Shown piece by piece: positions 44,652 through 53,203 of a stretch of 64,000 nucleotides of DNA. Source of the DNA: Pseudomonas sp. M30-35 (GTDB taxonomy: Bacteria > Pseudomonadota > Gammaproteobacteria > Pseudomonadales > Pseudomonadaceae); NCBI RefSeq assembly GCF_002163625.1, contig NZ_CP020892.1:1860001-1924000 (forward strand), read 5' to 3'. Under the pieces are notes generated by a model, which did not search any database, was not told the DNA's origin, and saw only the letters and a list, made by a program, of their open reading frames with translations. Positions within the stretch are counted from its first letter, which is position 1; each line of letters starts with the position of its first letter. Made by a program: the position numbers and the translations under genes.

Positions 44652-44957
44652 ATGACAAAGCAAGCGCAGCTTGAGGCCGCACTCGCAACTTTGCAGCCTG
44701 AGCATTTGCAAGTGCTCGATGAAAGCCACATGCACAGCCGTGGCCTTGAAACACATTACAAGGCCGTGATCGTGAGTGAGCAGTTTCAAGGGCTGAGCGC
44801 GGTCAAGCGCCACCAGAAAGTCTATGCCAGCCTTGGCGATTTGATGGGGCAGATCCATGCCCTGGCGCTACACACCTACACCGCGCAAGAGTGGGCCAAG
44901 AACGCGACTGCGCCCGCGTCACCAACCTGTCTGGGCGGCAGTAAGCACGACCACTAA
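44652..44957 (+). CDS. BolA-family protein
   Basis: This 101-residue protein has the BolA class II-type KH-like fold. LQVLDESHMHSRGLETHYKAVIVSEQFQGLSAVKRHQKVYASLGDL (given in parts) holds the H-x-x-x-x-GxETH and the RH-x-x-VY segments. QIHALALHTYTAQEW follows. BolA proteins bind [2Fe-2S] with monothiol glutaredoxins through the conserved histidine of the RH motif and can regulate transcription. The start is the ATG at 44652 with GGAG 6 bases upstream. Confidence 0.86.
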   Translation: MTKQAQLEAALATLQPEHLQVLDESHMHSRGLETHYKAVIVSEQFQGLSAVKRHQKVYASLGDLMGQIHALALHTYTAQEWAKNATAPASPTCLGGSKHDH

Positions 44958-45048
44958 GACGGGGAGCGCATTGTTCACCCAGCATTTTGCGCTGCGGTTA
45001 TTAGGTGCAGGTCCTGGCTCATGTCTGAGAACTTCGCTGTCTGAGTCA

Positions 45049-45080
45049 TGGTGGACAAGCTGCGCGTTGTCGCACCCTAC
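45049..45080. repeat. Solo REP-like arm
   Basis: TGGTGGACAAGCTGCGCG...GTCGCACCCTAC is the second arm only; no first arm precedes it. It lies 130 bases before trhO, in a gap that also has the hairpin GCACCG-GCAATGGT-CGGTGC at 45118-45137. Confidence 0.65.
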
Positions 45081-45210
45081 GCTCACAGCCCAAAAAACAC
45101 GTTAAACTAGGCACCCGCACCGGCAATGGTCGGTGCCGCTGTTAATTAAACCCCCGTTAATCAATCACCAGTCCGCCCTTTACGTGGGCGACTACTGAGG
45201 AAGTAAAAGC

Positions 45211-46149
45211 ATGACCGACAAAATTGTCGTTGCAGCGTTGTACAAATTCGTCTCGCTGCCAGATTTCCATGAGCTGCGCGAGCCGCTGCTCAACACCCTG
45301 ATCGAAAACGGCGTTAAAGGCACTTTGTTGATTGCCGAAGAGGGCATCAACGGGACTGTTTCGGGTAGCCGTGAAGGCATTGACGGGTTATTCGCATGGT
45401 TTGCTCAAGACCCGCGCCTGGCCGATGTCGATCATAAAGAGTCGTATTGCGATGAGCAGCCGTTCTATCGCACCAAGGTCAAGCTAAAGAAAGAAATCGT
45501 CACCCTTGGCGTTGAGGGTGTCGACCCGAACAAGCAAGTGGGTACCTATGTCAAACCTAAAGACTGGAACGCGCTGATTGCCGATCCAGAGGTGCTGCTG
45601 ATTGATACCCGTAACGATTACGAGGTTTCGATTGGCACATTCGATGGCGCTATCGACCCGAAGACCAAAACCTTCCGCGAGTTTCCTGAATACATAAAAG
45701 CTAACTTCGATCCGGCCAAGCACAAAAAGGTCGCGATGTTTTGCACCGGCGGTATTCGCTGCGAAAAAGCCTCTAGCTACATGCTTAACCAAGGGTTCGA
45801 AGAGGTCTATCACCTGCAGGGCGGGATTCTTAAATACCTCGAAGAAGTACCGCAGGATGAATCGAGCTGGAAGGGCGACTGCTTTGTGTTCGACAATCGG
45901 GTCACTGTTCGTCATGACCTGACTGAAGGTGAATACGATCAATGCCACGCCTGCCGCACACCGATCTCAGTGGCTGATCGCGAGTCAGAGTTCTTCACCC
46001 CCGGTGTGAGCTGCCCGCATTGTTGGGATTCTCTGCCGGAGAAAACCCGCGCCGGTGCCCGTGAGCGGCAAAAGCAGATTGAACTGGCCAAAGAGCGCAA
46101 CATGCCGCATCCCCTTGGCTTCAATCCGCGTTTAAAAAAACAAGGCTAA
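45211..46149 (+). CDS. trhO: tRNA uridine 5-oxyacetic acid hydroxylase (rhodanese)
   Basis: TrhO/YceA installs the hydroxyl of ho5U34 in tRNA in an oxygen-dependent reaction. The 312-residue protein has the N-terminal ferredoxin-like part ([19 protein letters not shown]), a central rhodanese domain ending in the active-site loop [16 protein letters not shown] with Cys178, and a C-terminal Cys-rich part (CHACRTPIS ... CPHCWDSL). The length is normal. The ABC-type genes following are separate; trhO and the DsbA-like gene are 3 bases apart and likely co-transcribed. Confidence 0.93.
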   Translation: MTDKIVVAALYKFVSLPDFHELREPLLNTLIENGVKGTLLIAEEGINGTVSGSREGIDGLFAWFAQDPRLADVDHKESYCDEQPFYRTKVKLKKEIVTLGVEGVDPNKQVGTYVKPKDWNALIADPEVLLIDTRNDYEVSIGTFDGAIDPKTKTFREFPEYIKANFDPAKHKKVAMFCTGGIRCEKASSYMLNQGFEEVYHLQGGILKYLEEVPQDESSWKGDCFVFDNRVTVRHDLTEGEYDQCHACRTPISVADRESEFFTPGVSCPHCWDSLPEKTRAGARERQKQIELAKERNMPHPLGFNPRLKKQG

Positions 46150-46152
46150 CCC

Positions 46153-46788
46153 ATGCAAACTCGCTTGCTCTATGTGATGGACCCGATGTGCTCGTGGTGC
46201 TGGGGCTTTGCGCCAGTATTTCAGTCTCTCGCAGAGCAAGCGCAAGCTCAGGGAGTTGAGCTGCACCTGATTGCCGGTGGTTTACGTACCAGTAGTGGTG
46301 CGGCGTTGGATAGCGCCACCCGCAAGTACATCCTTGAACATTGGCAGGCTGTTGCTGATGCGACGGGGCAGCCGTTCAAATTTGACGGTGCCTTACCCGA
46401 TGGTTTTGTTTACGACACCGAGCCTGCATGCAGAGCGTTGGTCACTGCGCGTAACCTTGATCCGCAGAGTTCCTGGCCGCTGGTTAAATTGATTCAGCAG
46501 GCGTTCTATGCCGAAGGTCGCGATGTCAGCCAAGCCAGTGTTTTGGTTGAACTGGCGGAGAAGGCCGGACTGCCGCGCATTGTCTTTGCTGAAGCATTCG
46601 ACAGTGTCGAGCAACACGCCGCCACGGCAGATGACTTTACCTGGGTTCAAGATTTGGGTATTGCAGGCTTTCCAACGCTGTTGGCTGAGCGTGACGGGCA
46701 GCTTGCATTAGTGACTAATGGCTATCAGCCGCTCGAAAGTTTGTCGCCACTCCTGGCGCGTTGGTTAGAGCGCGCTGCCAATGCGTGA
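46153..46788 (+). CDS. DsbA-like thioredoxin-fold oxidoreductase
   Basis: This 211-residue protein begins LLYVMDPMCSWCWGF with the active-site Cys13-x-x-Cys16 (CSWC). A helical insertion and the cis-Pro loop FTWVQDLGIAGFPTLLAE follow. It has no signal peptide, so it should be cytoplasmic, unlike DsbA itself. It is related to the FrnE/2-hydroxychromene isomerase branch; the substrate is unknown. It overlaps the ABC transporter start by 8 bases. Confidence 0.86.
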   Translation: MQTRLLYVMDPMCSWCWGFAPVFQSLAEQAQAQGVELHLIAGGLRTSSGAALDSATRKYILEHWQAVADATGQPFKFDGALPDGFVYDTEPACRALVTARNLDPQSSWPLVKLIQQAFYAEGRDVSQASVLVELAEKAGLPRIVFAEAFDSVEQHAATADDFTWVQDLGIAGFPTLLAERDGQLALVTNGYQPLESLSPLLARWLERAANA

Positions 46789-48559
46789 TCAGTTAAGCTG
46801 GGCGGAAATTCGTCGCCTGGCTTTGCGTCATCGTAAAGCCTTGTTCCTAGCCAACGGTGTCGCCGTACTGGCGACACTTTGCAGCGTACCGATCCCGCTG
46901 TTATTACCTTTGCTGGTTGATGAAGTCCTGCTCAAACAGGGTGACTCAGCGCTGCAGGTGATGAATAACTTCTTGCCTGCCGGTTGGCAAACTGCGGTTG
47001 GTTATATCGGCTTGATGTTGGCACTGACCTTTGTGCTGCGCGCCTGTGCGTTGGTTTTCAACGTGCTGCAGGCCCGTTTGTTTGCACGGCTGTCGAAAGA
47101 CATTGTCTATCGAATCCGTGTGCGCCTGATCGAGCGGCTAAAGCGCATATCGCTATCTGAATACGAAAGTCTAGGCAGCGGCACAGTCACCACCCATCTG
47201 GTGACGGATCTCGACACCCTGGATAAATTCGTCGGTGAAACCCTTAGCCGATTCCTGGTGGCGGTCCTGACCTTGGCCGGTACATCGGCAATATTGCTGT
47301 GGATGCACTGGCAGTTAGCATTGTTGATTTTGCTGTTCAATCCGCTGGTTATCTACGCCACGGTGCAGCTCGGCAAACGCGTCAAACACCTGAAAAAACT
47401 CGAAAACGACAGCACTTCACGCTTCACCCAAGCATTGACTGAAACCCTGGATGCGATTCAGGAAATTCGTGCAGGCAATCGCCAAGGCTTTTTCCTCGGC
47501 AGGCTCGGTACGCGTGCGCAAGAGGTGCGCAATTTTGCTGTAGCGTCACAGTGGAAAAGCGACGCATCCAGCCGAGCCAGCGGATTGCTTTTTCAGTTTG
47601 GTATCGACGTATTCCGTGCGGCGGCGATGCTGACTGTGCTGTTCTCGGACTTGTCGATCGGGCAGATGCTCGCGGTGTTCAGTTACTTATGGTTCATGAT
47701 TGGCCCGGTCGAGCAATTGCTCAGCCTGCAATACGCGTTCTATGCGGCGGGTGGCGCACTGTCACGCATCAATGAGCTGCTTGCACGTCGCGATGAGCCG
47801 CAATATGCCGGTGGCGCTGATCCTTTCAGTGGGCGCGAAACCGTTGGCATTGAGATTGAGAAGCTGACCTTTTCTTACCAAGACGAGCCGGTACTCAACC
47901 AGCTTAATCTGCAGATTGCACCTGGCGAGAAAGTCGCCATTGTCGGGGCTAGCGGCGGCGGTAAAAGTACCTTGGTGCAACTGCTGCTGGGTTTGTACAG
48001 CGCGCAAAGCGGCTCGATTCGTTATGGCGGCTACAGTCTGCAGAATATTGGCCTTGAACAAGTACGCGAGAACGTAGCGGTGGTGTTGCAGCATCCGGCA
48101 TTGTTTAACGACTCGGTGCGCGCCAACCTATGCATGGGCCGAGAGCGCAGTGATGAAGCTTGTTGGCACGCTCTGGAAATAGCCCAACTGGCGACGACTA
48201 TCAAGCAACTGCCCAAAGGCCTCGACAGTATTGTCGGCCGCTCTGGCGTGCGATTATCCGGAGGCCAGCGTCAACGCTTGGCCATCGCCCGGATGGTGCT
48301 TGCCGAGCCCAAAGTGGTGATTCTCGATGAGGCGACCTCAGCCTTGGACGCCGCAACTGAGTACGCTTTGCATCAAGCCATGAGTAGCTTTTTGGTCGGG
48401 CGCACGACACTGATCATTGCTCACCGTTTGTCAGCGGTAAAACAGGCTGATCGTGTATTGGTGTTCGATGGCGGTTGTATTGCCGAGGATGGCGATCATC
48501 ATCAATTGATCGCAGATGGCGGCTTGTATGCACGTCTCTACGGGCATTTGCAGCAGTAG
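46781..48559 (+). CDS. ABC exporter, fused membrane and ATPase domains
   Basis: This 592-residue half-transporter has an N-terminal six-helix membrane domain (LFLANGVAVLATLCSVPIPL onward) and a C-terminal nucleotide-binding domain with Walker A GASGGGKST, signature RLSGGQRQRLAIARM, Walker B VVILDEATSALD and H-loop IIAHRLS. The coupling loop ENDSTSRFTQALTETLDAIQEIRAGN is typical of the MsbA/LmrA type. It probably works as a homodimer. The substrate cannot be told; lipids, drugs or peptides are possible. It is cotranscribed with the DsbA-like gene. Confidence 0.88.
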   Translation: MRDQLSWAEIRRLALRHRKALFLANGVAVLATLCSVPIPLLLPLLVDEVLLKQGDSALQVMNNFLPAGWQTAVGYIGLMLALTFVLRACALVFNVLQARLFARLSKDIVYRIRVRLIERLKRISLSEYESLGSGTVTTHLVTDLDTLDKFVGETLSRFLVAVLTLAGTSAILLWMHWQLALLILLFNPLVIYATVQLGKRVKHLKKLENDSTSRFTQALTETLDAIQEIRAGNRQGFFLGRLGTRAQEVRNFAVASQWKSDASSRASGLLFQFGIDVFRAAAMLTVLFSDLSIGQMLAVFSYLWFMIGPVEQLLSLQYAFYAAGGALSRINELLARRDEPQYAGGADPFSGRETVGIEIEKLTFSYQDEPVLNQLNLQIAPGEKVAIVGASGGGKSTLVQLLLGLYSAQSGSIRYGGYSLQNIGLEQVRENVAVVLQHPALFNDSVRANLCMGRERSDEACWHALEIAQLATTIKQLPKGLDSIVGRSGVRLSGGQRQRLAIARMVLAEPKVVILDEATSALDAATEYALHQAMSSFLVGRTTLIIAHRLSAVKQADRVLVFDGGCIAEDGDHHQLIADGGLYARLYGHLQQ

Positions 48560-48721
48560 CGAGTGCAAAAGGCTAGGGTTATGGCTAACAGGATTTAGCC
48601 GAACTCTTACGTAATAAATGCATGACGTAATTAATCCGCGTGGACGGCGTCGAATGAGCAGTCGTCTTATCAAACACGGGCTGTGTACGGAGTGGCCCGG
48701 ACATAAACGAGGGATATGTGA

Positions 48722-49954
48722 ATGAATCGAGTCAAGGTTGAGTTTGCTGGCAGCTCCGGGCAGCAACTGGCAGGTTTGCTAGAACTGCCAAATAGCCTGC
48801 AGCCAGTAAAGTATTACGCGCTTTTTGCCCACTGTTTTACCTGCGGTAAAGACATCGCCGCGGCGTCACGGATTAGTCGTGAATTGGCTGATCAAGGTAT
48901 TGCCGTGTTGCGTTTCGATTTCACCGGCCTGGGCAATAGTGACGGCGATTTTGCTAACACCAATTTCACATCCAACGTTCAGGATCTGGTCGCTGCTGCA
49001 AAGATGCTTGAGGCTCGCTATGCCGCACCCAAGTTGATCATCGGCCATAGTCTTGGCGGCGCGGCGGTTCTTTCTGCCGTCAATAAAATTCCGTCGCTGC
49101 AAGCGGTTGCGACCATTGCAGCACCTTCTACTGCGTATCACGTGCAGCACCTGTTTGACAGCTCAAAAGCAGAAATAGAAGCACAAGGCGAGGCCAAGGT
49201 TAATCTTGGAGGTCGGAAGTTTTCGATCAAGAAGCAACTGATTGAAGACCTCGATCAATACGCCGACTTGCAGCACATTGCGCACCTGCGATGCCCGTTG
49301 ATCGTCTTTCATTCGCCGCTTGATAACATCGTCCCGGTCGATGAGGCCTCGAAGATTTTTACCGCCGCCAAGCACCCGAAAAGCTTTGTTTCTCTGGATA
49401 AAGCAGATCACCTGCTGAGCAAAAAAGAAGATGCGCGTTATGTCGCCAAGACTCTTGCCGCCTGGGCTGAACGCTATGTTGAGGTGCTCGTAGCTGAACC
49501 CGTCGCAGCGAATCTTGAGGATGGTCACGTGTTGGTGACTGAACTGGACAAGAAGTTTCTGCGCGGTCTTTATACCCGCTCGCATAAATCGGTGTCCGAT
49601 GAGCCAGTGAGCGTTGGCGGCTCTGATTTAGGGCCTACACCCTATGCTTTGTTGTTGATGAGCCTGGGTGCTTGTACTTCAATGACAATCCGTATGTATG
49701 CCAACCGTAAGGGCATACCGCTGGAAGATATCAATATCCGCCTGGTCCATGACCGAGTGCATGCCGAGGATTGTGCCGCCTGTGAAGAGCGCGAAGGCCA
49801 GATCGAGCGAATCCAGCGCTTCATTAGTTTTAAAGGCGAGCAACTCACTCAAGAGCAGATTGAAAGCATGTTGAAGATTGCCAACCGCTGCCCGGTGCAC
49901 AAAACCCTGGAGTCCAAACCAGTCATTACTACTGAACTGGAAAGCGGCGAGTAG
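48722..49954 (+). CDS. Alpha/beta hydrolase fused to OsmC-family domain
   Basis: The product is 410 residues. The N-terminal half is an alpha/beta hydrolase with the nucleophile elbow GHSLGG (Ser near residue 107) and the acid and histidine in FHSPLDNIVP and DKADHLL. The C-terminal half is an OsmC/Ohr domain. It carries LGACTSMTIRMYANRKG (first catalytic Cys) and NRCPVHKTLE (second Cys), used to reduce organic hydroperoxides. The fusion is recurrent in proteobacteria, likely detoxifying peroxidised esters; the substrate is unproved. GAGGGA lies 7 bases before the ATG. Confidence 0.9.
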   Translation: MNRVKVEFAGSSGQQLAGLLELPNSLQPVKYYALFAHCFTCGKDIAAASRISRELADQGIAVLRFDFTGLGNSDGDFANTNFTSNVQDLVAAAKMLEARYAAPKLIIGHSLGGAAVLSAVNKIPSLQAVATIAAPSTAYHVQHLFDSSKAEIEAQGEAKVNLGGRKFSIKKQLIEDLDQYADLQHIAHLRCPLIVFHSPLDNIVPVDEASKIFTAAKHPKSFVSLDKADHLLSKKEDARYVAKTLAAWAERYVEVLVAEPVAANLEDGHVLVTELDKKFLRGLYTRSHKSVSDEPVSVGGSDLGPTPYALLLMSLGACTSMTIRMYANRKGIPLEDINIRLVHDRVHAEDCAACEEREGQIERIQRFISFKGEQLTQEQIESMLKIANRCPVHKTLESKPVITTELESGE

Positions 49955-49977
49955 GTAACAGTCCGTAAACACCAGGT

Positions 49978-50004
49978 AAAAAACCACCTTCGGGTGGTTT
50001 TTTT
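49978..50004 (+). terminator. Rho-independent terminator after the hydrolase-OsmC gene
   Basis: AAAAAACCACC-TTCG-GGTGGTTTTTTT: an 11-bp stem, UUCG loop and T-run, 24 bases after the stop. Confidence 0.93.
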
Positions 50005-50076
50005 ATGCCCGCAGATGCCTGGCTGCAACAAGTCGCTGAAACTCGGCTGCTGCGTTGGCAGCTTATTGAACCGCTT

Positions 50077-50094
50077 TGTAACGAAAACTTTACG
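50077..50094 (+). promoter_or_regulatory. TyrR/PhhR box upstream of hpd
   Basis: TGTAAC-GAAAAC-TTTACG matches the TyrR/PhhR consensus TGTAAA-N6-TTTACA at 10 of 12 arm positions. It lies about 195 bases before hpd. PhhR activates hydroxyphenylpyruvate and homogentisate catabolism in Pseudomonas. I saw no clear sigma-54 promoter in the gap, nor any gene between 50005 and 50287. Confidence 0.6.
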
Positions 50095-50287
50095 GGGGTT
50101 GGGCGCTAATCACGTGGTTATTGCGATAAAACAGGGATGTAAGGAAAACGTGCCACTCAACCCAGGTGTCTGGTTAAAAGTGCCGTGCTTGTGCGCTTGT
50201 TCGCCCAGCGTTCTAAGGGTGTTATGGCTGCACTAAGGCTGCTTTTTAAGGCAGCTCACAACCGCCCGAGAACAACAAGGAGGCGCA

Positions 50288-51370
50288 ATGAACGCCGTGA
50301 ACAAAATCGAACAGCACAACCCGATTGGTACTGATGGCTTTGAATTCGTTGAGTACACAGCTCCGACGCCTGAAGGTATTGAACAACTGCGCGAGCTGTT
50401 CACTGCCATGGGTTTCACTGAAACCGCCAAGCACCGCTCGAAGGAAGTGTTTCTGTTCCAACAGAATGACATCAACTTCGTACTCAATGGCAGCCCGACC
50501 GGTCATGTTCGCGAGTTCGGTCTCAAGCACGGTCCAAGTGCCTGCGCCATGGCTTTCCGGGTTGAAAACGCTGCGCAAGCCGCTGCCTATGTTGAGTCGC
50601 AAGGTGCCAAGCTGGTCGGTAGTCACGCCAACTTTGGCGAGCTGAATATCCCATGTGTTGAAGGGATTGGCGGCTCTCTGCTGTATCTGGTTGATCGCTT
50701 TGGCGAGAACACTATCTATGACGTGGACTTCGAGTTTATCGAAGGCCGTACACCGAACGACAATGCAGTGGGTCTGGTCAGTCTCGATCATCTGACCCAC
50801 AACGTTAAACGCGGGCAGATGGACGTTTGGTCCGGCTTCTATGAGCGCATCGCCAATTTCCGTGAGATTCGTTACTTCGATATCGAAGGTAAGCTCACCG
50901 GCCTGCTGTCGCGCGCAATGACCGCACCTTGCGGCAAAATCCGTATCCCAATCAACGAGTCGGCGGATGATAAATCGCAGATCGAGGAATTTATCCGCGA
51001 ATATCAGGGTGAAGGCATCCAGCACATCGCCCTGAGCACTGACGATATTTTCGCCACCGTGCGTCAGTTGCGCGCCAATGGCGTCGATTTCATGAGCACT
51101 CCAGGCACCTATTACGACAAGGTTGATACCCGCGTCGCAGGCCATGGCGAGTCAACTGAGATGCTGCGTGAGCTGAGCATCCTGATTGATGGCGCACCGG
51201 GCGATGACGGTATCTTGCTGCAGATTTTCACCAACACGGTGATTGGTCCGATTTTCTTCGAGATTATCCAGCGCAAAGGTAATCAGGGCTTCGGTGAAGG
51301 CAACTTCAAGGCCTTGTTCGAGTCGATCGAGGAAGATCAAGTTCGCCGCGGTGTTATTTCCGCTGACTAA
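50288..51370 (+). CDS. hpd: 4-Hydroxyphenylpyruvate dioxygenase
   Basis: This Fe(II)/oxygen-dependent enzyme converts 4-hydroxyphenylpyruvate to homogentisate in tyrosine catabolism. The product is 360 residues with two related domains. The catalytic C-terminal domain has the iron ligands in SLDHLTHNV (His), EGIQHIALSTDDI (His) and the Glu near FEIIQRKGNQGFGEGNFKALFESIEEDQ (given by position, end about 351). An AGGAGG ribosome site stands 6 bases before the ATG. It is the first gene of hpd-fah-maiA and preceded by a PhhR-box candidate. Confidence 0.95.
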   Translation: MNAVNKIEQHNPIGTDGFEFVEYTAPTPEGIEQLRELFTAMGFTETAKHRSKEVFLFQQNDINFVLNGSPTGHVREFGLKHGPSACAMAFRVENAAQAAAYVESQGAKLVGSHANFGELNIPCVEGIGGSLLYLVDRFGENTIYDVDFEFIEGRTPNDNAVGLVSLDHLTHNVKRGQMDVWSGFYERIANFREIRYFDIEGKLTGLLSRAMTAPCGKIRIPINESADDKSQIEEFIREYQGEGIQHIALSTDDIFATVRQLRANGVDFMSTPGTYYDKVDTRVAGHGESTEMLRELSILIDGAPGDDGILLQIFTNTVIGPIFFEIIQRKGNQGFGEGNFKALFESIEEDQVRRGVISAD

Positions 51371-51438
51371 GCTCCATGTACCAGTGGCGCAGCGCTTCAA
51401 GCTGCGCCAACTGCTTCTGCCAATTTGAAGGTTTGATT

Positions 51439-52422
51439 ATGAAGTTAGCCTCACTCAAGCAAGGTCGCGACGGCGTCTTGGTCGTGGTTTCCCGCGATCT
51501 CAGCCGTGCCATCAAGGCTCCATCCATCGCCGCAACCCTGCAGGAAGCGCTCGATGACTGGGCAACCATTCGCCCGCAACTTGAAGCGTTGTACCAGCGC
51601 TTGAACGACGGCCTTGAGGCCCAGGCGTTTCCCTTCGAGCAAAGCGCTTGTCACAGTCCGCTGCCGCGTGCGTTTCATTGGGCCGATGGCAGCGCTTACG
51701 TCAACCACGTTGAGTTGGTGCGCAAAGCGCGTGGCGCCGAAATGCCGGAGAGTTTCTGGCACGAGCCGCTGATGTATCAAGGCGGTTCGGATGCCTTTAT
51801 TGCCCCGCACAGCCCTATTCGTATGGCTGACGAGGCGTGGGGTATCGACCTTGAGGCCGAGTTGGCGGTGATTACCGACGACGTGCCGATGGGGGTTAGC
51901 GCCGCCGAGGCCGCTGATCATGTGCAACTGCTGATGCTGGTCAATGACGTATCGCTGCGTAACCTGATCCCAGGCGAACTGGCTAAAGGTTTTGGCTTTT
52001 ATCAGAGCAAGCCATCATCAAGCTTTTCGCCGGTTGCCGTGACCCCGGATGAGCTGGGTGATAGCTGGAAGGGCGGTAAAGTCCATCGTCCGTTGGTTTC
52101 ACACATCAATGATCAGTTGTTCGGTGAGCCGGATGCGGGTACCGACATGACCTTTAACTTCCCTACGCTGGTGGCACATGCGGCTAAAAGCCGTCCACTG
52201 GGCAGCGGCACCATTATTGGTTCTGGCACCGTTTCCAACTATGACCGCAGCGCTGGTTCATCTTGCCTCGCGGAAAAGCGCATGCTCGAAGTGATTGAGC
52301 AGGGCGAAGCGAAAACCCCATTTCTGAAGTTTGGCGACCGCGTACGCATTGAGATGTTTGATGCCGCTGGGCAGAGCATTTTCGGCGCGATTGACCAGGT
52401 AGTGGAACGCTATGATGGCTGA
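51439..52422 (+). CDS. Fumarylacetoacetate hydrolase-family protein
   Basis: This 327-residue protein of the FAH family is expected to cleave fumarylacetoacetate to fumarate and acetoacetate. The metal site is GIDLEAELAVITDD (E-x-E and following D), and the later SRPLGSGTIIGSGTVSN is the oxyanion region. LMLVNDVSLRNLIP precedes a Pro-rich loop. The start is the ATG at 51439 (MKLASLKQGRDG), not the upstream frame at 51376, because the family begins with a K-L-A/T-L pattern. Short version of FAH, as often in gamma-proteobacteria. It overlaps maiA by 11 bases. Confidence 0.9.
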   Translation: MKLASLKQGRDGVLVVVSRDLSRAIKAPSIAATLQEALDDWATIRPQLEALYQRLNDGLEAQAFPFEQSACHSPLPRAFHWADGSAYVNHVELVRKARGAEMPESFWHEPLMYQGGSDAFIAPHSPIRMADEAWGIDLEAELAVITDDVPMGVSAAEAADHVQLLMLVNDVSLRNLIPGELAKGFGFYQSKPSSSFSPVAVTPDELGDSWKGGKVHRPLVSHINDQLFGEPDAGTDMTFNFPTLVAHAAKSRPLGSGTIIGSGTVSNYDRSAGSSCLAEKRMLEVIEQGEAKTPFLKFGDRVRIEMFDAAGQSIFGAIDQVVERYDG

Positions 52423-53077
52423 GCTGACGCTCTATTCCTATTGGCGCTCCAGCGCTGCTTATCGCGTACGTATTGCCCTCAACCTCAAAGGTCTGGCGTA
52501 TCAACAGGTAGCGGTCCATCTGGTCAAGGATGGTGGTGAGCAATTGGCGCCTGCGTATCAGCAGCTCAACCCGCAAGGCTTGTTGCCGTTGCTGGTCGAT
52601 CATGTATCTGGCGCTGATGAAATCAAAATTGCTCAGTCGCTGGCGATCATCGAATACCTTGAAGAAGCGTTTCCCGTACCCGCACTGCTGCCAGTCGAAC
52701 CCGCGCTGCGCGCGCAAGTTCGGGCGCTGGCGCTGCACATCGCCTGCGATGTGCATCCCCTGAATAATTTGCGTGTGTTGAAGTACCTGTCGACCGAGTT
52801 GGGCGTTGCTGATGACGCCAAGACGCAGTGGTATCAACACTGGGTGCACAGCGGCTTGAAGGCAGTTGAGCAAGGGTTGGCGGTATTTGCTGACAATTTG
52901 TCCCTTGGTCAGCGGCCTGGATATCTAGAAGCCTGTTTGATCCCACAGGTGTACAATGCGCGCCGTTTTAACTGTGACTTAAATGCGTATCCGCGCATTC
53001 TCGCCATGACGGCGCGTTGTGAAGCCCTTGAAGCCTTCCAGAAGGCCGCTCCGGAGGTGCAACCCGACGCAACTTGA
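52412..53077 (+). CDS. maiA: Maleylacetoacetate isomerase
   Basis: This glutathione-dependent zeta-class GST isomerises maleylacetoacetate to fumarylacetoacetate. The product is 221 residues with the signature SYWRSSAAYRVRIALNLKGL (the S-S-x-x-x-R-V-R glutathione site). LVDHVSGADEIKIAQSLAIIEYLEE (E-S-like site) follows, with the helical C-terminal domain after it. The start is ambiguous between two adjacent ATG codons (52412, 52415). It overlaps the preceding fah-like gene, so translation is coupled. It completes the pathway except for homogentisate dioxygenase. Confidence 0.93.
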   Translation: MMAELTLYSYWRSSAAYRVRIALNLKGLAYQQVAVHLVKDGGEQLAPAYQQLNPQGLLPLLVDHVSGADEIKIAQSLAIIEYLEEAFPVPALLPVEPALRAQVRALALHIACDVHPLNNLRVLKYLSTELGVADDAKTQWYQHWVHSGLKAVEQGLAVFADNLSLGQRPGYLEACLIPQVYNARRFNCDLNAYPRILAMTARCEALEAFQKAAPEVQPDAT

Positions 53078-53203
53078 GGTTTACAACCTTGCGGGGAGAC
53101 TGGCGCGCTAGCCAATGCTGGTGCTGCTGAACTCTTCATCACTCCGCCGCGCCATAAGCGCAGCGGGTTAGATTCCGTCACAGATAAAAACAACAGGTGA
53201 CGC

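Noticed and set aside
50246..51145. 299-codon frame antisense to hpd
   Set aside because: Opposite a clear dioxygenase; no independent evidence.
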